Shown: positions 18,984 through 27,950, counted from the first letter of the stretch. The stretch is 64,000 bases of DNA from Methanosarcina barkeri MS (GCF_000970025.1 NZ_CP009528.1:1041168-1105167), one strand, 5' to 3'. The notes: generated from the letters alone by a model not told the origin. A program made the numbers and translations.

Positions 18984-19250
18984 TCATGGTCTGATAATCG
19001 CTATAACATTAAAAACTACAATTGCCACAAAGCTGAATAACAAAGGAACAATTGCCATATTAAATGAATTATTAAGATATTTATTCCACTTTTCAGATGC
19101 TGAAAAAACCTCTTTCAGGGAAAGAAGAGCTATAAGTCCAACAACTATTGCAGCCCCATACTGAGGAAGCCCTGGGGTCGTGACCATTGTTATTGCACTC
19201 GATGCGGCAGCGCTTGAGGCAATACTAGATGAGATACTACTTAGTAACAT
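18984..19250 (-). CDS. Small membrane protein, unknown function
   Basis: 88 residues with two predicted membrane helices: a first segment around 30-47 (YGAAIVVGLIALLSL) and a second around 65-86 (AIVPLLFSFVAIVVFNVIAI). The N-terminus is rich in serine and alanine. No charged catalytic motif is visible. I do not recognise a named family; small two-helix proteins of this kind are common in Methanosarcina. The frame looks real because its hydrophobic pattern is regular and it fills the space between two non-coding regions. Confidence 0.6.
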   Translation of the reverse strand: MLLSSISSSIASSAAASSAITMVTTPGLPQYGAAIVVGLIALLSLKEVFSASEKWNKYLNNSFNMAIVPLLFSFVAIVVFNVIAIIRP

Positions 19251-19547
19251 CGAAACACACCTTCCACCAATATAATTTCTTTCTTAAATGTTAAAAATGC
19301 CTGCTTAGATATTGCAAATGACTTAAAAGAATAATATAGTTTAAAGTAAAAATAACATAATAGTATAAAAAAGTTTTCTTAGAAACTTTAGTTATTAAAC
19401 CAAGTAAATTGTTTCTCCTGATTCCGAAATAATTAACAGGTATTTCTAAAATTCTAGGCAGTTGTGTTCTATTTGTACATGTGATTTAATGAGGAATCCT
19501 TTAGCTCTGAAGCTAGACGTACAGTGTAATTAGCAGTCTGGAATCTA

Positions 19548-19630
19548 TAAAAGATACAGGACTTACAAAGATACAGGACTTACAAAGATATAGACTCACG
19601 AAGATATAGACTCACGAAGATATGGGACTT
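19548..19630. repeat. Degenerate tandem repeat array
   Basis: About five copies of a 15-18 base unit of the type AAAGATACAGGACTTAC, changing to GAAGATATAGACTCAC. The last unit runs into the MITE-like element at 19623. Confidence 0.75.
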
Positions 19631-19741
19631 ACGCACTTAAAGAACAAACTCAATTACGGAAAAAACTGTGGATTGAAGTCACGTATTAGACAGTTAACGG
19701 TCTGATGCTGTTGATTTTTCATTTCAACTGCATAAGTCCTA
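19623..19741. mobile_element. MITE-like element related to the IS at 9732
   Basis: The ends TGGGACTTACGCACTT (19623-19638) and AACTGCATAAGTCCTA (19726-19741) are inverted repeats with three mismatches and match the 16-bp ends of the complete IS at 9732-10870. The 119-bp element has no gene. Its right 55 bases recur in diverged form at 55087-55140. It could be mobilised by the transposase at 9791-10783. Confidence 0.6.
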
Positions 19742-19853
19742 AGGGAATTAACGAGATTTATAACGAGTGGCTTTGCAATTAACATACCTGTTCAGATGAC
19801 ATAAAATACGATAGGAAGCAATTTCTTTATTATAAAGGAGTAAAAGGAAAGGT

Positions 19854-20453
19854 TTAGCTTTCCTCTACTTTTTGCCTTCCCGCTTCAAAAGCCCTGAGAT
19901 TCACTTCAATTGTTTTCTGCGGCACAAGGGCTTTAACACTTTCAAGCAGGGTTTCTTTAGGAATTGGCAGATAGCCTGAGACTGCTCCCACCATCACGAC
20001 ATTCATTGCAAGCCTGTTCCCAGCTTCGTAAGCCAGATCATCTGCATTAAAGGCTTTGACTATGTATTTTTCCGAAAGAAAATCAAGAATATCTGAGACT
20101 TCCGGATATTTTGTAAGGCCTGAGGTGACAGTTACAGGAATTATGGGTTGCGTATTCATTATAACAATTCCGCCGTCCTTCAGGAAATCCAGGTACCTGA
20201 CTGCTTCCATGGGCTCAAGGGCAAGCAGAAGGTCTGCACCTTTTTTCGGGATCATGGAACCGTAGTTATTTCCAACCCGAATATGGTTTACAACCGAACC
20301 TCCACGCTGGGCCATGCCGTGAGTTTCCGCAGCCCGGATGGGCAGTCCTGCAGTAACTGCGGCTTTTCCTATAATGTCAGAGGCAAGGATTGCACCCTGT
20401 CCTCCTACTCCTGTAATAAGGAGATCTAGTTTCTTTTGTTCAGCCTGGCTCAT
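19854..20453 (-). CDS. iorB: Indolepyruvate:ferredoxin oxidoreductase, beta subunit
   Basis: 199 residues, the gamma/beta-type domain of 2-oxoacid:ferredoxin oxidoreductases. DLLITGVGGQGAILASDI at the N-terminus is the hallmark, followed by AETHGMAQRGGSVVNHIR. With IorA it oxidises aryl pyruvates (from Trp, Phe, Tyr) to aryl-acetyl-CoA and reduces ferredoxin; in methanogens it also runs reductively for amino-acid synthesis from aryl acetates. The start ATG overlaps the stop of iorA by four bases (ATGA), so the two are translationally coupled. Confidence 0.95.
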   Translation of the reverse strand: MSQAEQKKLDLLITGVGGQGAILASDIIGKAAVTAGLPIRAAETHGMAQRGGSVVNHIRVGNNYGSMIPKKGADLLLALEPMEAVRYLDFLKDGGIVIMNTQPIIPVTVTSGLTKYPEVSDILDFLSEKYIVKAFNADDLAYEAGNRLAMNVVMVGAVSGYLPIPKETLLESVKALVPQKTIEVNLRAFEAGRQKVEES

Positions 20454-22252
20454 CGCTTCACCTCCTGAATCGCATCAAACTTGCAGATCTGGGCACATAC
20501 TCCGCACCCACTGCAAAGGGCCGTAATTACAGCACATTTATTTTGCTCGTTAAACTCAATTGCAGGGCATCCAAACTTAATACACTGCTTGCAGCCTTCG
20601 CATTTATCAGGATCAATAACATATGGGTTCCGACGTATACCTGCCCTTTTTCCTGAAATCACGCAGGGTTGCCTGGCAATAACCACAGCTACGCCTTCAA
20701 ATTCTTTTGCTGCCTTAAAAGCTTCCTGTGTCTCTTCAAGCTTATAAGGGTCGACAACCGATACAAATTCTGCACCCATTGCTTTGCAGAGCTCTTCAAG
20801 TGAAACCTGGACGGTTGGCTCTCCTGTTGCCGTGTACCCGACGCCTGGATTTGGCTGATGTCCGGTCATGGCTGTAATACGATTATCCAGAATAGTAACC
20901 GTGATATTTGCTTTATTGACAATTGCGTTCAGGAGTGAGTTCATGCCTGAATGGAAAAAAGTTGAATCTCCTATAGAACAGCAGATAGGCCGCTTTTCTC
21001 CTGCGTGGTAAAGCCCTGAAGCAACGCTGATACTTGAGCCCATGCAGAGAGTGGTCTCAACAGTCCCGCTCTGGATTCCAAGGGTGTAACAACCGATATC
21101 GCTGGGGTAAATCGCATCCTTTCCAAAGACTTTTTTCATTGAATGGAAAGTTGCCCTGTGAGAACAGCCTGCACAAAGAGCAGGCGGGCGAGGAGCAAGC
21201 TCAAGAGATTTGCCTGATGTTTCAGCTTCGGTCTCAAGATCGAAGGTTTTCTTAAGAACCTCAAGGAAGGCACTTACATCCAGTTCTCCTTCCCTTGGCA
21301 CAAAACCATTAGTTTTCCCGAGCACCGAAACCTCAATCCCGGCTTCCTGTGCAATCATCTTTACCTGTTCTTCCACGATAGGCTCAAGTTCCTCAAACAC
21401 AAGTACGGTGTCTACGGTTTCAAGCAGTTCGAGAATCAGCTTTTTCGGAACCGGATACGTTCCTATCTTAAGGTACGAAACGTCAAGTCCAAGTTCCGTA
21501 AGTGCTTCTTTTGCATACACTGAGGCAATGCCTGCACCTATTACTCCGAATTTTGCATCGGATTTTAGTTCAAGGGAATTCCATGGGGATTCGGCAAGGG
21601 CATCCTCAATGGACTGCTGGATAGAAAGGAGATGTGTATGGCGTGGACGTGCGTTCTTCGGGAGCATGACCCAGCGGTCCAGAAGTTTTTCAAAATTAGG
21701 AGCCGGTTTTTCTACGGGTATCTCTCCAAGTTCAATATCTGACTTCCCGTGCGAAATTCGGGTGGTGGGTCTGAAGATCACAGGAACTTCAAACTTTTCG
21801 GAGAACTCAAAAGCATAGGGCAGCATGTCCTTTGCTTCCTGGGGAGTCGCGGGATCAAAACAGGGCACAAGGGCAAACTGGGCATAACGCCGCGTATCCT
21901 GTTCATTCTGGGATGAGTGACACGACGGGTCATCAGCAGCGATTACAATCATCCCGCCCTTTGTTCCTGCATAAGCAAGTGTCATAAAGGGATCTGCTGC
22001 AACGTTTAGCCCGACATGCTTCATTGTCACTACAGAACGAACGCCTGTCCAGGCAGCTCCGACTGCAACCTCCATTGCAACCTTTTCGTTAACCGACCAT
22101 TCTACATGGTAATCCCGGTCTTTTCGGGCTGCAAGCGTATCTATAATCTCCGACGACGGAGTTCCGGGATAGCCTGCAATAACCTGCACGCCGCCTTCAA
22201 GAAGCCCGCGGGCAATTGCCACGTTTCCAAGCATGTACTCACGCATTGTCAT
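20450..22252 (-). CDS. iorA: Indolepyruvate:ferredoxin oxidoreductase, alpha subunit
   Basis: 600 residues. The N-terminal pyrimidine-binding domain has AGYPGTPSSEIIDTLAA; a middle domain follows, then the thiamine-diphosphate domain with CAGCSHRATFHSM and GDSTFFHSGMNSLLNA ending in TILDNRITAMTGHQ. The last 55 residues are a two-cluster ferredoxin domain with CEGCKQCIKFGCP and CSGCGVCAQICKFDA. It forms the catalytic subunit with IorB, encoded immediately downstream. ATG 22250-22252 and a second ATG two codons later are both possible starts. Confidence 0.96.
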   Translation of the reverse strand: MTMREYMLGNVAIARGLLEGGVQVIAGYPGTPSSEIIDTLAARKDRDYHVEWSVNEKVAMEVAVGAAWTGVRSVVTMKHVGLNVAADPFMTLAYAGTKGGMIVIAADDPSCHSSQNEQDTRRYAQFALVPCFDPATPQEAKDMLPYAFEFSEKFEVPVIFRPTTRISHGKSDIELGEIPVEKPAPNFEKLLDRWVMLPKNARPRHTHLLSIQQSIEDALAESPWNSLELKSDAKFGVIGAGIASVYAKEALTELGLDVSYLKIGTYPVPKKLILELLETVDTVLVFEELEPIVEEQVKMIAQEAGIEVSVLGKTNGFVPREGELDVSAFLEVLKKTFDLETEAETSGKSLELAPRPPALCAGCSHRATFHSMKKVFGKDAIYPSDIGCYTLGIQSGTVETTLCMGSSISVASGLYHAGEKRPICCSIGDSTFFHSGMNSLLNAIVNKANITVTILDNRITAMTGHQPNPGVGYTATGEPTVQVSLEELCKAMGAEFVSVVDPYKLEETQEAFKAAKEFEGVAVVIARQPCVISGKRAGIRRNPYVIDPDKCEGCKQCIKFGCPAIEFNEQNKCAVITALCSGCGVCAQICKFDAIQEVKR

Positions 22253-22620
22253 AATTATTGTCTCCAGTACTTATACAGGAAAAATACCTTTATAATTACA
22301 GGTTAAATATATTCCAATTGATTAATGTCTGCAAGTTTAGATGATCTACTCGATTGGTGACAGCAAATCTGAAGTTCTATAAGGACAGTTCAGAAACCAT
22401 ACCTGCTGTCCGAAACCAGGTAAAACTTTTACATTATCAAATAACACGATCAATAATATACTTTCGGATAAGTGCCCTGAAGTTCTCTTCTCGTACGTAC
22501 GATTATTTAACTTGCAGAAAAAATGAGAAACGATGAAAGTTTACAGTTTTTGAGAAAACACAAAAATAGATTTAAAAGCTGGTATAGGTTAGTTTGCTGT
22601 CCAGCTCAAGAATAAATAAT
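22253..22620. other. Intergenic region upstream of iorA
   Basis: The iorBA promoter should lie next to 22252. The rest is AT-rich and I see no gene or clear repeat. Confidence 0.4.
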
Positions 22621-23436
22621 TCAATTAATAACTCCATTTTTCTCCAGAAACTCTACAAGCTTCTTGATTTCATCCAGCTCGAAATCAAGTTCTTTGCCCT
22701 TAAGGGACGTCTTAAAAATTTCTCTTCTTTCCGGAATTTCAGCCACGACATTCACGCAATTTACCGACGCTAGCATCTCTTCTCTTATGTCCGGTTCAAC
22801 TTTATTAAGTACAAAGTAAACCCTGCACCCACACTGAGCGCCAAATTCACCAAATTTCTTTGAAAGCTTGAGGGACTCATAGGAAGGATCAACAATCACA
22901 AGAATCAGGTCAAAGTCCTTATCAACTCCACGCCCGAAGTGCTCAGTGCCGGCTTCGGTATCCACGATTACAAGATCATCCTTTCCAAGTTCAAGGTTCT
23001 CAAGAAATTCCCTTGTCAGAGCTCCCATTGGGCACGCGCAGCCCTCCCCAAAATTGTGAATTTTGCCAACTGCCATCAGTTTGACTCCGTTCTTTTCTTC
23101 CACAAATTCTGGCGGGAGGTCGGAAAAACTCCATCTCTTCTCGAAAAAGCTGGACTGCTGCTGCGCTGGCTGACCTGAAGTACTCCCACTGGCTGCAAGC
23201 CCCAAGAATTGCGTTTTTTTGGGAGCAGTCCTTTGTTTTTCCTTAAAGCCTGTTTTTCCCCCAAAATATTCCATAAGATCCTTAGGAGCCGCCATTCCTA
23301 ACTGGCTGTGAAGCCCGTAATTGGACTCGTCAATGTCGAGCACAAGCACGTTTTTAGTTTTTGCCATTTCCTTTGCCAAGAGTGCCGAAATAGTACTTTT
23401 TCCGCTTCCTCCTTTTCCGCACACTGCTATTTTCAT
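22621..23436 (-). CDS. cooC: CooC-type nickel-insertion ATPase (MinD/ParA family)
   Basis: 271 residues. MKIAVCGKGGSGKST is a deviant Walker A P-loop, NVLVLDIDESNYGLH the switch region, and VIVDTEAGTEHFGRG the Walker B region. A CxC pair in GEGCACPMGALTREF near residue 142 is the nickel-binding cysteine pair of CooC, which loads nickel into carbon monoxide dehydrogenase. A Ser/Gln-rich insert near residues 75-100 is unusual. No CODH genes are in the window, so the client is inferred from the family. The gene appears to be transcribed alone. Confidence 0.85.
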   Translation of the reverse strand: MKIAVCGKGGSGKSTISALLAKEMAKTKNVLVLDIDESNYGLHSQLGMAAPKDLMEYFGGKTGFKEKQRTAPKKTQFLGLAASGSTSGQPAQQQSSFFEKRWSFSDLPPEFVEEKNGVKLMAVGKIHNFGEGCACPMGALTREFLENLELGKDDLVIVDTEAGTEHFGRGVDKDFDLILVIVDPSYESLKLSKKFGEFGAQCGCRVYFVLNKVEPDIREEMLASVNCVNVVAEIPERREIFKTSLKGKELDFELDEIKKLVEFLEKNGVIN

Positions 23437-24092
23437 ATATAGTTCACCTATCCCAGTAATTTATCATGCTGAAGTGAACTACGTCTTCCTTTAAACATTT
23501 TCTTGCCTGAATAGTCAGATGACGGAAATAAGAATCGGGAAAGTGACGAAACGAAAAACAAGGAGAAAATAGAGAATTAATGAACGGAATTCAGAAAATT
23601 GCATTGAGTAACGTCGGCGATATAACGATAGCCAGAAAGGATGAGACCAAAATCAAAAGTGCATACCAGTACTGAGAATGTATTTCCGTTTTTTAAATGG
23701 AGACTAAAAGCTGGTCATGGAGAGTGACGATCTGGACAGACCCTCTCCTAGCCTGGTATATAGGATGTAACGGGGTGAGCGAATCCCCATAAATAGGTAC
23801 GAATTTTTAAGTATATAATTGCACATGTTTTGATCTTTTTTGAGAATTTGGGGATTTAGACGCTACTTCTTCGGTACATGTTTTAGCTTTTATCCTGATC
23901 AGATACGGGACAATTTTTGTGCCTCAGAACTCATAGGGCTCATCACGAAATCAGCAAAATTTTTCATCATAGGCACTAAATTGATGTTCAGATAATTGAT
24001 GTTCAGATAATAAATGCGGTTAATATAAGAAATATCTTTCAGAAAAAAAGAAAAACATATGAAGATACAAAATATGTCTTAAAAAATATTTT
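23437..24092. other. Intergenic region with a candidate structured RNA
   Basis: 656 bases without a credible protein gene. The stretch 23700-23810 is clearly less AT-rich and can fold; it is listed separately. The rest is AT-rich and unremarkable. Confidence 0.5.
23708..23812 (+). ncRNA. Candidate structured RNA, class unknown
   Basis: A GC-rich island in an AT-rich gap. GGAGAG (23720-23725) faces CTCTCC (23743-23748), with a smaller TCT/AGA pair inside; a second hairpin GGGG-N9-CCCC lies at about 23773-23789, and a CCT/AGG pair can close around it. A T-rich TTTTTTAAAT stretch some 20 bases before the island could be a TATA element, and AATTTTTAAG follows it. It does not match a tRNA, SRP RNA or RNase P RNA as far as I can see. 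The strand is inferred from the TATA-like element. Confidence 0.4.
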
Positions 24093-24758
24093 TCAGATTT
24101 CTCCCTTGAGTTTTGCTTCAATCTCAGCAGCAATCTTGCGGGCAGCTTCTCTTGGTGACTCTGCTTTGTAAATTGCTCTTCCTACGATTACCCAGTCTGC
24201 GCCTGCGGCAATAACATCAGACGCTTTTCCTCCCTGAGCTCCGACTCCAGGAGAGATGATGGTAAGTTTGTCACCAATAATTTTTCTAATTGCCGTTACT
24301 CTTTCCGGTCTGGTCGCGGGTGCAACAAGGCCAAAAGCTCCTGCTTCGGCTGCCATTCTTGCGATTGCTTCTCCGACGGGCTGGAGGAATTCGGCTCCTC
24401 CAGGGTGGCTCATTTCACTTACCACGAACACGTCTTTCCCGTATTCTGAAGCAATCTCAATGCAGGCATCAAGGCTGTCCCGGCCTGTAAAACCCTGGAC
24501 AATTACTGCATCGGTTCCTGCCTCAAAGACATGCTCGCAGATAAGGCGGTTGGTGTTTGGAATATCGGCAACCTTGAAATCAGCTATTATGGGAGCAAAC
24601 TCTGCAAGCTCCCTGATGATTCCAAGCCCGGTAGCAAGTATTAGAGGATAGCCTACCTTTATAGCGTCCACGAATTCCGAAACATCTTCTGCAATTTTAA
24701 GAGCTTCTTCTCTGTCGGAGACATCAAGGGCAAGGATCAGACAGCTTTTCTTTTCCAT
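24093..24758 (-). CDS. pyrF: Orotidine 5'-phosphate decarboxylase
   Basis: About 221 residues, TIM barrel. It decarboxylates OMP to UMP, the last step of pyrimidine synthesis. [17 protein letters not shown] opens the barrel, [15 protein letters not shown] holds the catalytic DxKxxD lysine, and [11 protein letters not shown] with WVIVGRAIY bind phosphate. The longer frame to 24830 is rejected: ATG 24756-24758 has a GAGGTGA ribosome site seven bases upstream and gives the normal family length. The gene begins four bases after the stop of the deoxyhypusine synthase gene, so the two are one operon. Confidence 0.95.
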   Translation of the reverse strand: MEKKSCLILALDVSDREEALKIAEDVSEFVDAIKVGYPLILATGLGIIRELAEFAPIIADFKVADIPNTNRLICEHVFEAGTDAVIVQGFTGRDSLDACIEIASEYGKDVFVVSEMSHPGGAEFLQPVGEAIARMAAEAGAFGLVAPATRPERVTAIRKIIGDKLTIISPGVGAQGGKASDVIAAGADWVIVGRAIYKAESPREAARKIAAEIEAKLKGEI

Positions 24759-24762
24759 AAAA

Positions 24763-25716
24763 TCACCTCTTTGAAAGGCGTGTACGCACAGCTGCAACCA
24801 TAAGCGGGAGAGTAATAGTAGCATCTGCATACACGGTTACGGCTTTTGCGTTTTCTCCTACTTTTCCCCAGGACTGGGCTTCATCAAGGGTTGCCCCGCT
24901 CAGACCACCAGTCTCAGGATGATCCATTGTTAATTGGATTGCATAGTCAAAAGATTTGGGGGTTACAAGCATGGACTGGAGGATATAATTTTTGGGAACC
25001 CCTCCACCGATGAGCAGGGCACCTGCACTCTCAGCCGCATAGCAGATCTCTATAAACTCGTGCATATCAGCAAATGCATCAACATGCAGAGGGTTTCCTT
25101 CTTTATATAGCCATGCCTGAAGCCCTATTACCGAGTCCTGAAGGGCAGGGCAATAAACTGGCACACCCATTTCTGCTGCGGTTTTCAGGATAGAGGAATC
25201 ATCATCAAGGTTTTTTCCGATCTCGGTAAGCACCTGACGGATCGAGAGTTTTTCTTTAGGAAGCCCGGCATAGACGCCCTGTAGAAATTCTTCAAGGTCT
25301 GTAAAGTGCTGGTCAGGAAGATAAACATCGTAAATCCTGTCAATGCATTCATTCCGTAACTGGATATCGTTTGTACAGTCTGTGCCTTTATAATGGTGAA
25401 GTCCTAGAGCTTCGACAGTGTCGTGCACCATATTAGCTCCGGTCGTGACAAGCACATCGATGTAGCCGTCGCGTATTAAATCCGCAACAATGTTTCTCAT
25501 GCCTGCGGGAGTCATGGCACCTGCAAGCCCGAAAAATTTCGTAGTTTTTTCGGAAGCAAGCATTTCATAATAGATTTCTACGGCCTCAGCCAGCCTGCCT
25601 GCTCCAAAGGCGCAGCCTTTGTATTCCCTGACAAGATCATCAACACTCATACCGGTGGTGATCTTTGCAGCTTTGATTGGGGTCGAAAGTTTTTTGTTTG
25701 GAGTATTACAATCCAT
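24763..25716 (-). CDS. dys: Deoxyhypusine synthase
   Basis: 317 residues. It transfers the aminobutyl group of spermidine to a lysine of translation factor aIF5A, NAD-dependent. Family signatures: [51 protein letters not shown] and, near the C-terminus, [18 protein letters not shown], which includes the lysine region that carries the enzyme intermediate. The length is slightly short of eukaryotic enzymes, as usual in archaea. The start is ATG 25714-25716. It lies directly upstream of pyrF on the same strand. Confidence 0.94.
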   Translation of the reverse strand: MDCNTPNKKLSTPIKAAKITTGMSVDDLVREYKGCAFGAGRLAEAVEIYYEMLASEKTTKFFGLAGAMTPAGMRNIVADLIRDGYIDVLVTTGANMVHDTVEALGLHHYKGTDCTNDIQLRNECIDRIYDVYLPDQHFTDLEEFLQGVYAGLPKEKLSIRQVLTEIGKNLDDDSSILKTAAEMGVPVYCPALQDSVIGLQAWLYKEGNPLHVDAFADMHEFIEICYAAESAGALLIGGGVPKNYILQSMLVTPKSFDYAIQLTMDHPETGGLSGATLDEAQSWGKVGENAKAVTVYADATITLPLMVAAVRTRLSKR

Positions 25717-25756
25717 TCGATTTCCCTCATGAAAAGGTATGATAGATCATATCTTT

Positions 25757-25851
25757 GAGAATTATCTTTTTGAGAATTATCTTTTTGAGAATTATCTCTT
25801 TGAGAATTATCTCTTTGAGAATTATCTCTTTGAGAATTATTATTTCCCTAT
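25757..25851. repeat. Tandem repeat array, 17-base unit, about five to six copies
   Basis: Copies of TTTGAGAATTATCTTTT, later TTTGAGAATTATCTC, follow each other head to tail. It lies upstream of deoxyhypusine synthase, within its likely 5' region. The first copies carry TTTT and the later ones CTTT, a sign of stepwise expansion. Confidence 0.85.
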
Positions 25852-26090
25852 TATTTTTGAGCTGATATTGGATTATCTGAAAACACATAGTATATGATAA
25901 ACTTTCTCTTTATGCATTAATTTATAAAATGCACATGCAATACTCGAGACCATCGGTCTAGAATACAATTTTACCTGAAAATCTAAGAACTCTGAATCAT
26001 TACGCATTTTATATCAGGTTAATAACTGAAAGCATCAGGCTAGAATATAATCAGGTAATATTAATACCTTCATGGTAAGATCTTAAGAAC

Positions 26091-26741
26091 ATGTCTGATA
26101 AATCATTAAATAACGAACTGATTAAATACGAAAATATCGGGTTTTCTTTTGAGAACAGAAAGATACTCTCAGGTTTCAACTTGACCATAAAGAAAAACCA
26201 AAAAATTCTCCTGCGGGGAAAGTCCGGAACAGGAAAAACCACCCTCTTAAAAATACTGCTTGGCTTTACAAAGCCTTCGGAAGGCACCATCTATTTCAGG
26301 AACCGGGTAATCGATTCAAAAACCTGCTGGGAAGCTCGAAAAGAAATTGCTTATATAGTACAGGATACTGACCTTGGGGAAGGAAAGGTCAAAAGCCTCT
26401 TAGACGAAATCTTTTCTTACAGGGCAAATAAAGAAAAACTAGACCATGAAAAACTGAGGGCTTTTATCCGGGAGCTAGAACTGGAAGACGATATTCTTGA
26501 GAAGAATTTCCAAGAGCTTTCGGGTGGGGAAAAGCAGCGAATAGGAATCCTCATTGCCCTTCTCCTGAACAGGAACATATACTTGCTTGACGAAGTTACT
26601 TCCGCTCTCGACGCGAAATTAAAAAAGAAGATTGCAGATTATTTTCTTTCCCGAGAAGACTGGACTCTTTTGATCGTCTCCCATGATAGGGAATGGGAAC
26701 GCGACGGGATGGAAACAATAAATATTGAAACCAGTTCCTGA
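26091..26741 (+). CDS. fetA: ABC transporter ATP-binding protein, FetA/YbbL-like
   Basis: 216 residues, one nucleotide-binding domain: Walker A GKSGTGKTTLLKI near residue 44, a Q-loop AYIVQDTDLG, the signature LSGGEKQRIGILIA and Walker B NIYLLDEVTSALD, ending with SHDREW. Paired with the UPF0014/FetB-type permease 415 bases downstream, it most likely forms a FetAB-like exporter, which in E. coli exports iron. The gap between the two is unusually long because of a repeat array and an inserted MITE. Confidence 0.87.
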   Translation: MSDKSLNNELIKYENIGFSFENRKILSGFNLTIKKNQKILLRGKSGTGKTTLLKILLGFTKPSEGTIYFRNRVIDSKTCWEARKEIAYIVQDTDLGEGKVKSLLDEIFSYRANKEKLDHEKLRAFIRELELEDDILEKNFQELSGGEKQRIGILIALLLNRNIYLLDEVTSALDAKLKKKIADYFLSREDWTLLIVSHDREWERDGMETINIETSS

Positions 26742-26765
26742 GAAACTTCCAGAACCACACTCAAA

Positions 26766-27130
26766 CAAAACAGTAAACAAAACAGTAAATAATACAGTAG
26801 GCAGTGTTGCGAATTTGCTGTAAATTCAAAGTTCATTTTTTGTGTACTGATTATAATTCCGTTCTTTTGATATTGGATTTTCAAACTACCAACTTTTTAA
26901 GATTTATGATTTTACAGAAAAATCAGCACATTGCCATACAGTAAATAATACAGTAAATAATACAGTAAATAATACAGTAAATAATACAGTAAATAATACA
27001 GTAAACAAAACGATAAACAAAACAGTAAACAAAACGATAAACAAAACAGTAAACAAAACGATAAACGAACCAATAAACAAAACGATAAACAAAACGATAA
27101 ACGAACCAATAAACGAACCAATAAATAAAA
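26766..27130. repeat. Tandem repeat array of 11-12 base units, split by a MITE
   Basis: Units of the type CAGTAAATAATA and then CAGTAAACAAAACGATAAAC are repeated more than 15 times from 26766 to 26799 and from 26936 to 27130. The two unit types occupy separate blocks, which suggests local duplication of the most recent variant. Confidence 0.88.
26800..26935. mobile_element. MITE-like element, family A, copy 2 (136 bp)
   Basis: The left end GGCAGTGTTGCGAATTTGCT plus GTAAA and the right end TTTACAGAAAAATCAGCACA plus TTGCC form imperfect inverted repeats. Both ends match the copy at 18413-18544. The flanks read ATACAGTA on the left and ATACAGTA on the right, an 8-bp direct repeat; because the surrounding array contains the same word, the duplication is suggestive rather than certain. 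Confidence 0.72.
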
Positions 27131-27155
27131 AACAAAACCCAAGAAGACTGAAAAA

Positions 27156-27950
27156 ATGCCCATTTATGATATTAGCTACACCTCGTTAATTTTCTGTTTT
27201 TTCTTACTGGCAATTCCGCTTTTCATAAGCTGGAAAATCCGGCTTGAACTCGAAAAAAGCACTCTGGAAGCTGTCTTCAGGATGTCAATCCAGCTCTTTT
27301 TAGCAGGTATTTTTTTGAACTTTATTTTTAACCTGAATAATGGACTTTTAAATCTGGCCTGGGTAGGAATAATGATCTTCTTTGCGTCCTATACGGCAAT
27401 AAAAAGTGTGGATCTTAATGTAAAAAAACTCTTTGCACCTATCATTTTAGCAATTGCCTTTTCAAGCCTGGCAGTTCTATTATATTTCAATAAATTCGTT
27501 ATTAATCTGGAGAATCTCCTTGACGCACGCTACCTGATCCCTATAGCGGGTATGTTTCTTGGAAATTCGCTTCGAGGAAATGTGGTAGGGATAGGTGACT
27601 TTTATAGCGATATCAAACGAAACGAGAACCGCTATCTTTACAGCTTATCTCTTGGGGCGGGCATGTATGAGGCTGTTCTCCCATACCTGCGAAAAAGTTT
27701 AAGGGCTGCAGTAAAACCCACTTTAGCAAACATCGCGTCCGTGGGGATCGTCACTTTGCCAGGGATGATGACAGGACAGATCCTTGGGGGAGCAAGCCCT
27801 CTAGTTGCCATTAAGTATCAAATTACCATCATGATAGCACAATATGTTTCAACTTTGCTTGGCACAACCCTCAGCATTCTCACAAGCTTCAGGACAGCCT
27901 TTGATGAATATGGACTTGTAGATACGAAGTTATACGAGACAAATTTCTGA
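27156..27950 (+). CDS. fetB: ABC transporter permease, FetB/YbbM-like (UPF0014)
   Basis: 264 residues with about seven membrane helices. LFISWKIRLELEKSTLEAVF near the N-terminus, YLIPIAGMFLGNSLRG in the middle and SVGIVTLPGMMTGQILGG with ASPLVAIKYQI near the C-terminus are family signatures. With the ATPase at 26091-26741 it would form a FetAB-like metal exporter. The start ATG lies right after the repeat array; no strong ribosome site is visible, only an AGAAGACTG stretch. Confidence 0.88.
   Translation: MPIYDISYTSLIFCFFLLAIPLFISWKIRLELEKSTLEAVFRMSIQLFLAGIFLNFIFNLNNGLLNLAWVGIMIFFASYTAIKSVDLNVKKLFAPIILAIAFSSLAVLLYFNKFVINLENLLDARYLIPIAGMFLGNSLRGNVVGIGDFYSDIKRNENRYLYSLSLGAGMYEAVLPYLRKSLRAAVKPTLANIASVGIVTLPGMMTGQILGGASPLVAIKYQITIMIAQYVSTLLGTTLSILTSFRTAFDEYGLVDTKLYETNF

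Larger units (their letters stand above)
26742..27155. other. Repeat-filled gap between the two transporter genes
   Basis: It is made of a short tandem repeat array interrupted by a MITE (26800-26935). Frames found here translate into low-complexity repeats and are not genes. Because the two flanking genes belong to one transporter, the gap is probably a later expansion inside an operon. Confidence 0.75.

Noticed and set aside
21210-21818. 202-codon plus-strand frame inside iorA
   Set aside because: Shadow frame of a strong gene; serine-rich low-complexity composition and no ribosome site.
23700-23812. A tRNA gene at the GC-rich island
   Set aside because: TAGCCTGGTA and GGGGTGAGCGAATCCCC recall tRNA D- and T-arms, but the T-loop length and the acceptor stem do not fit.
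26904-27163. Three overlapping minus-strand frames of pure repeats (for example VLFTVLFTVLF)
   Set aside because: Products of the tandem array; all three frames are open because the unit lacks stops on that strand.
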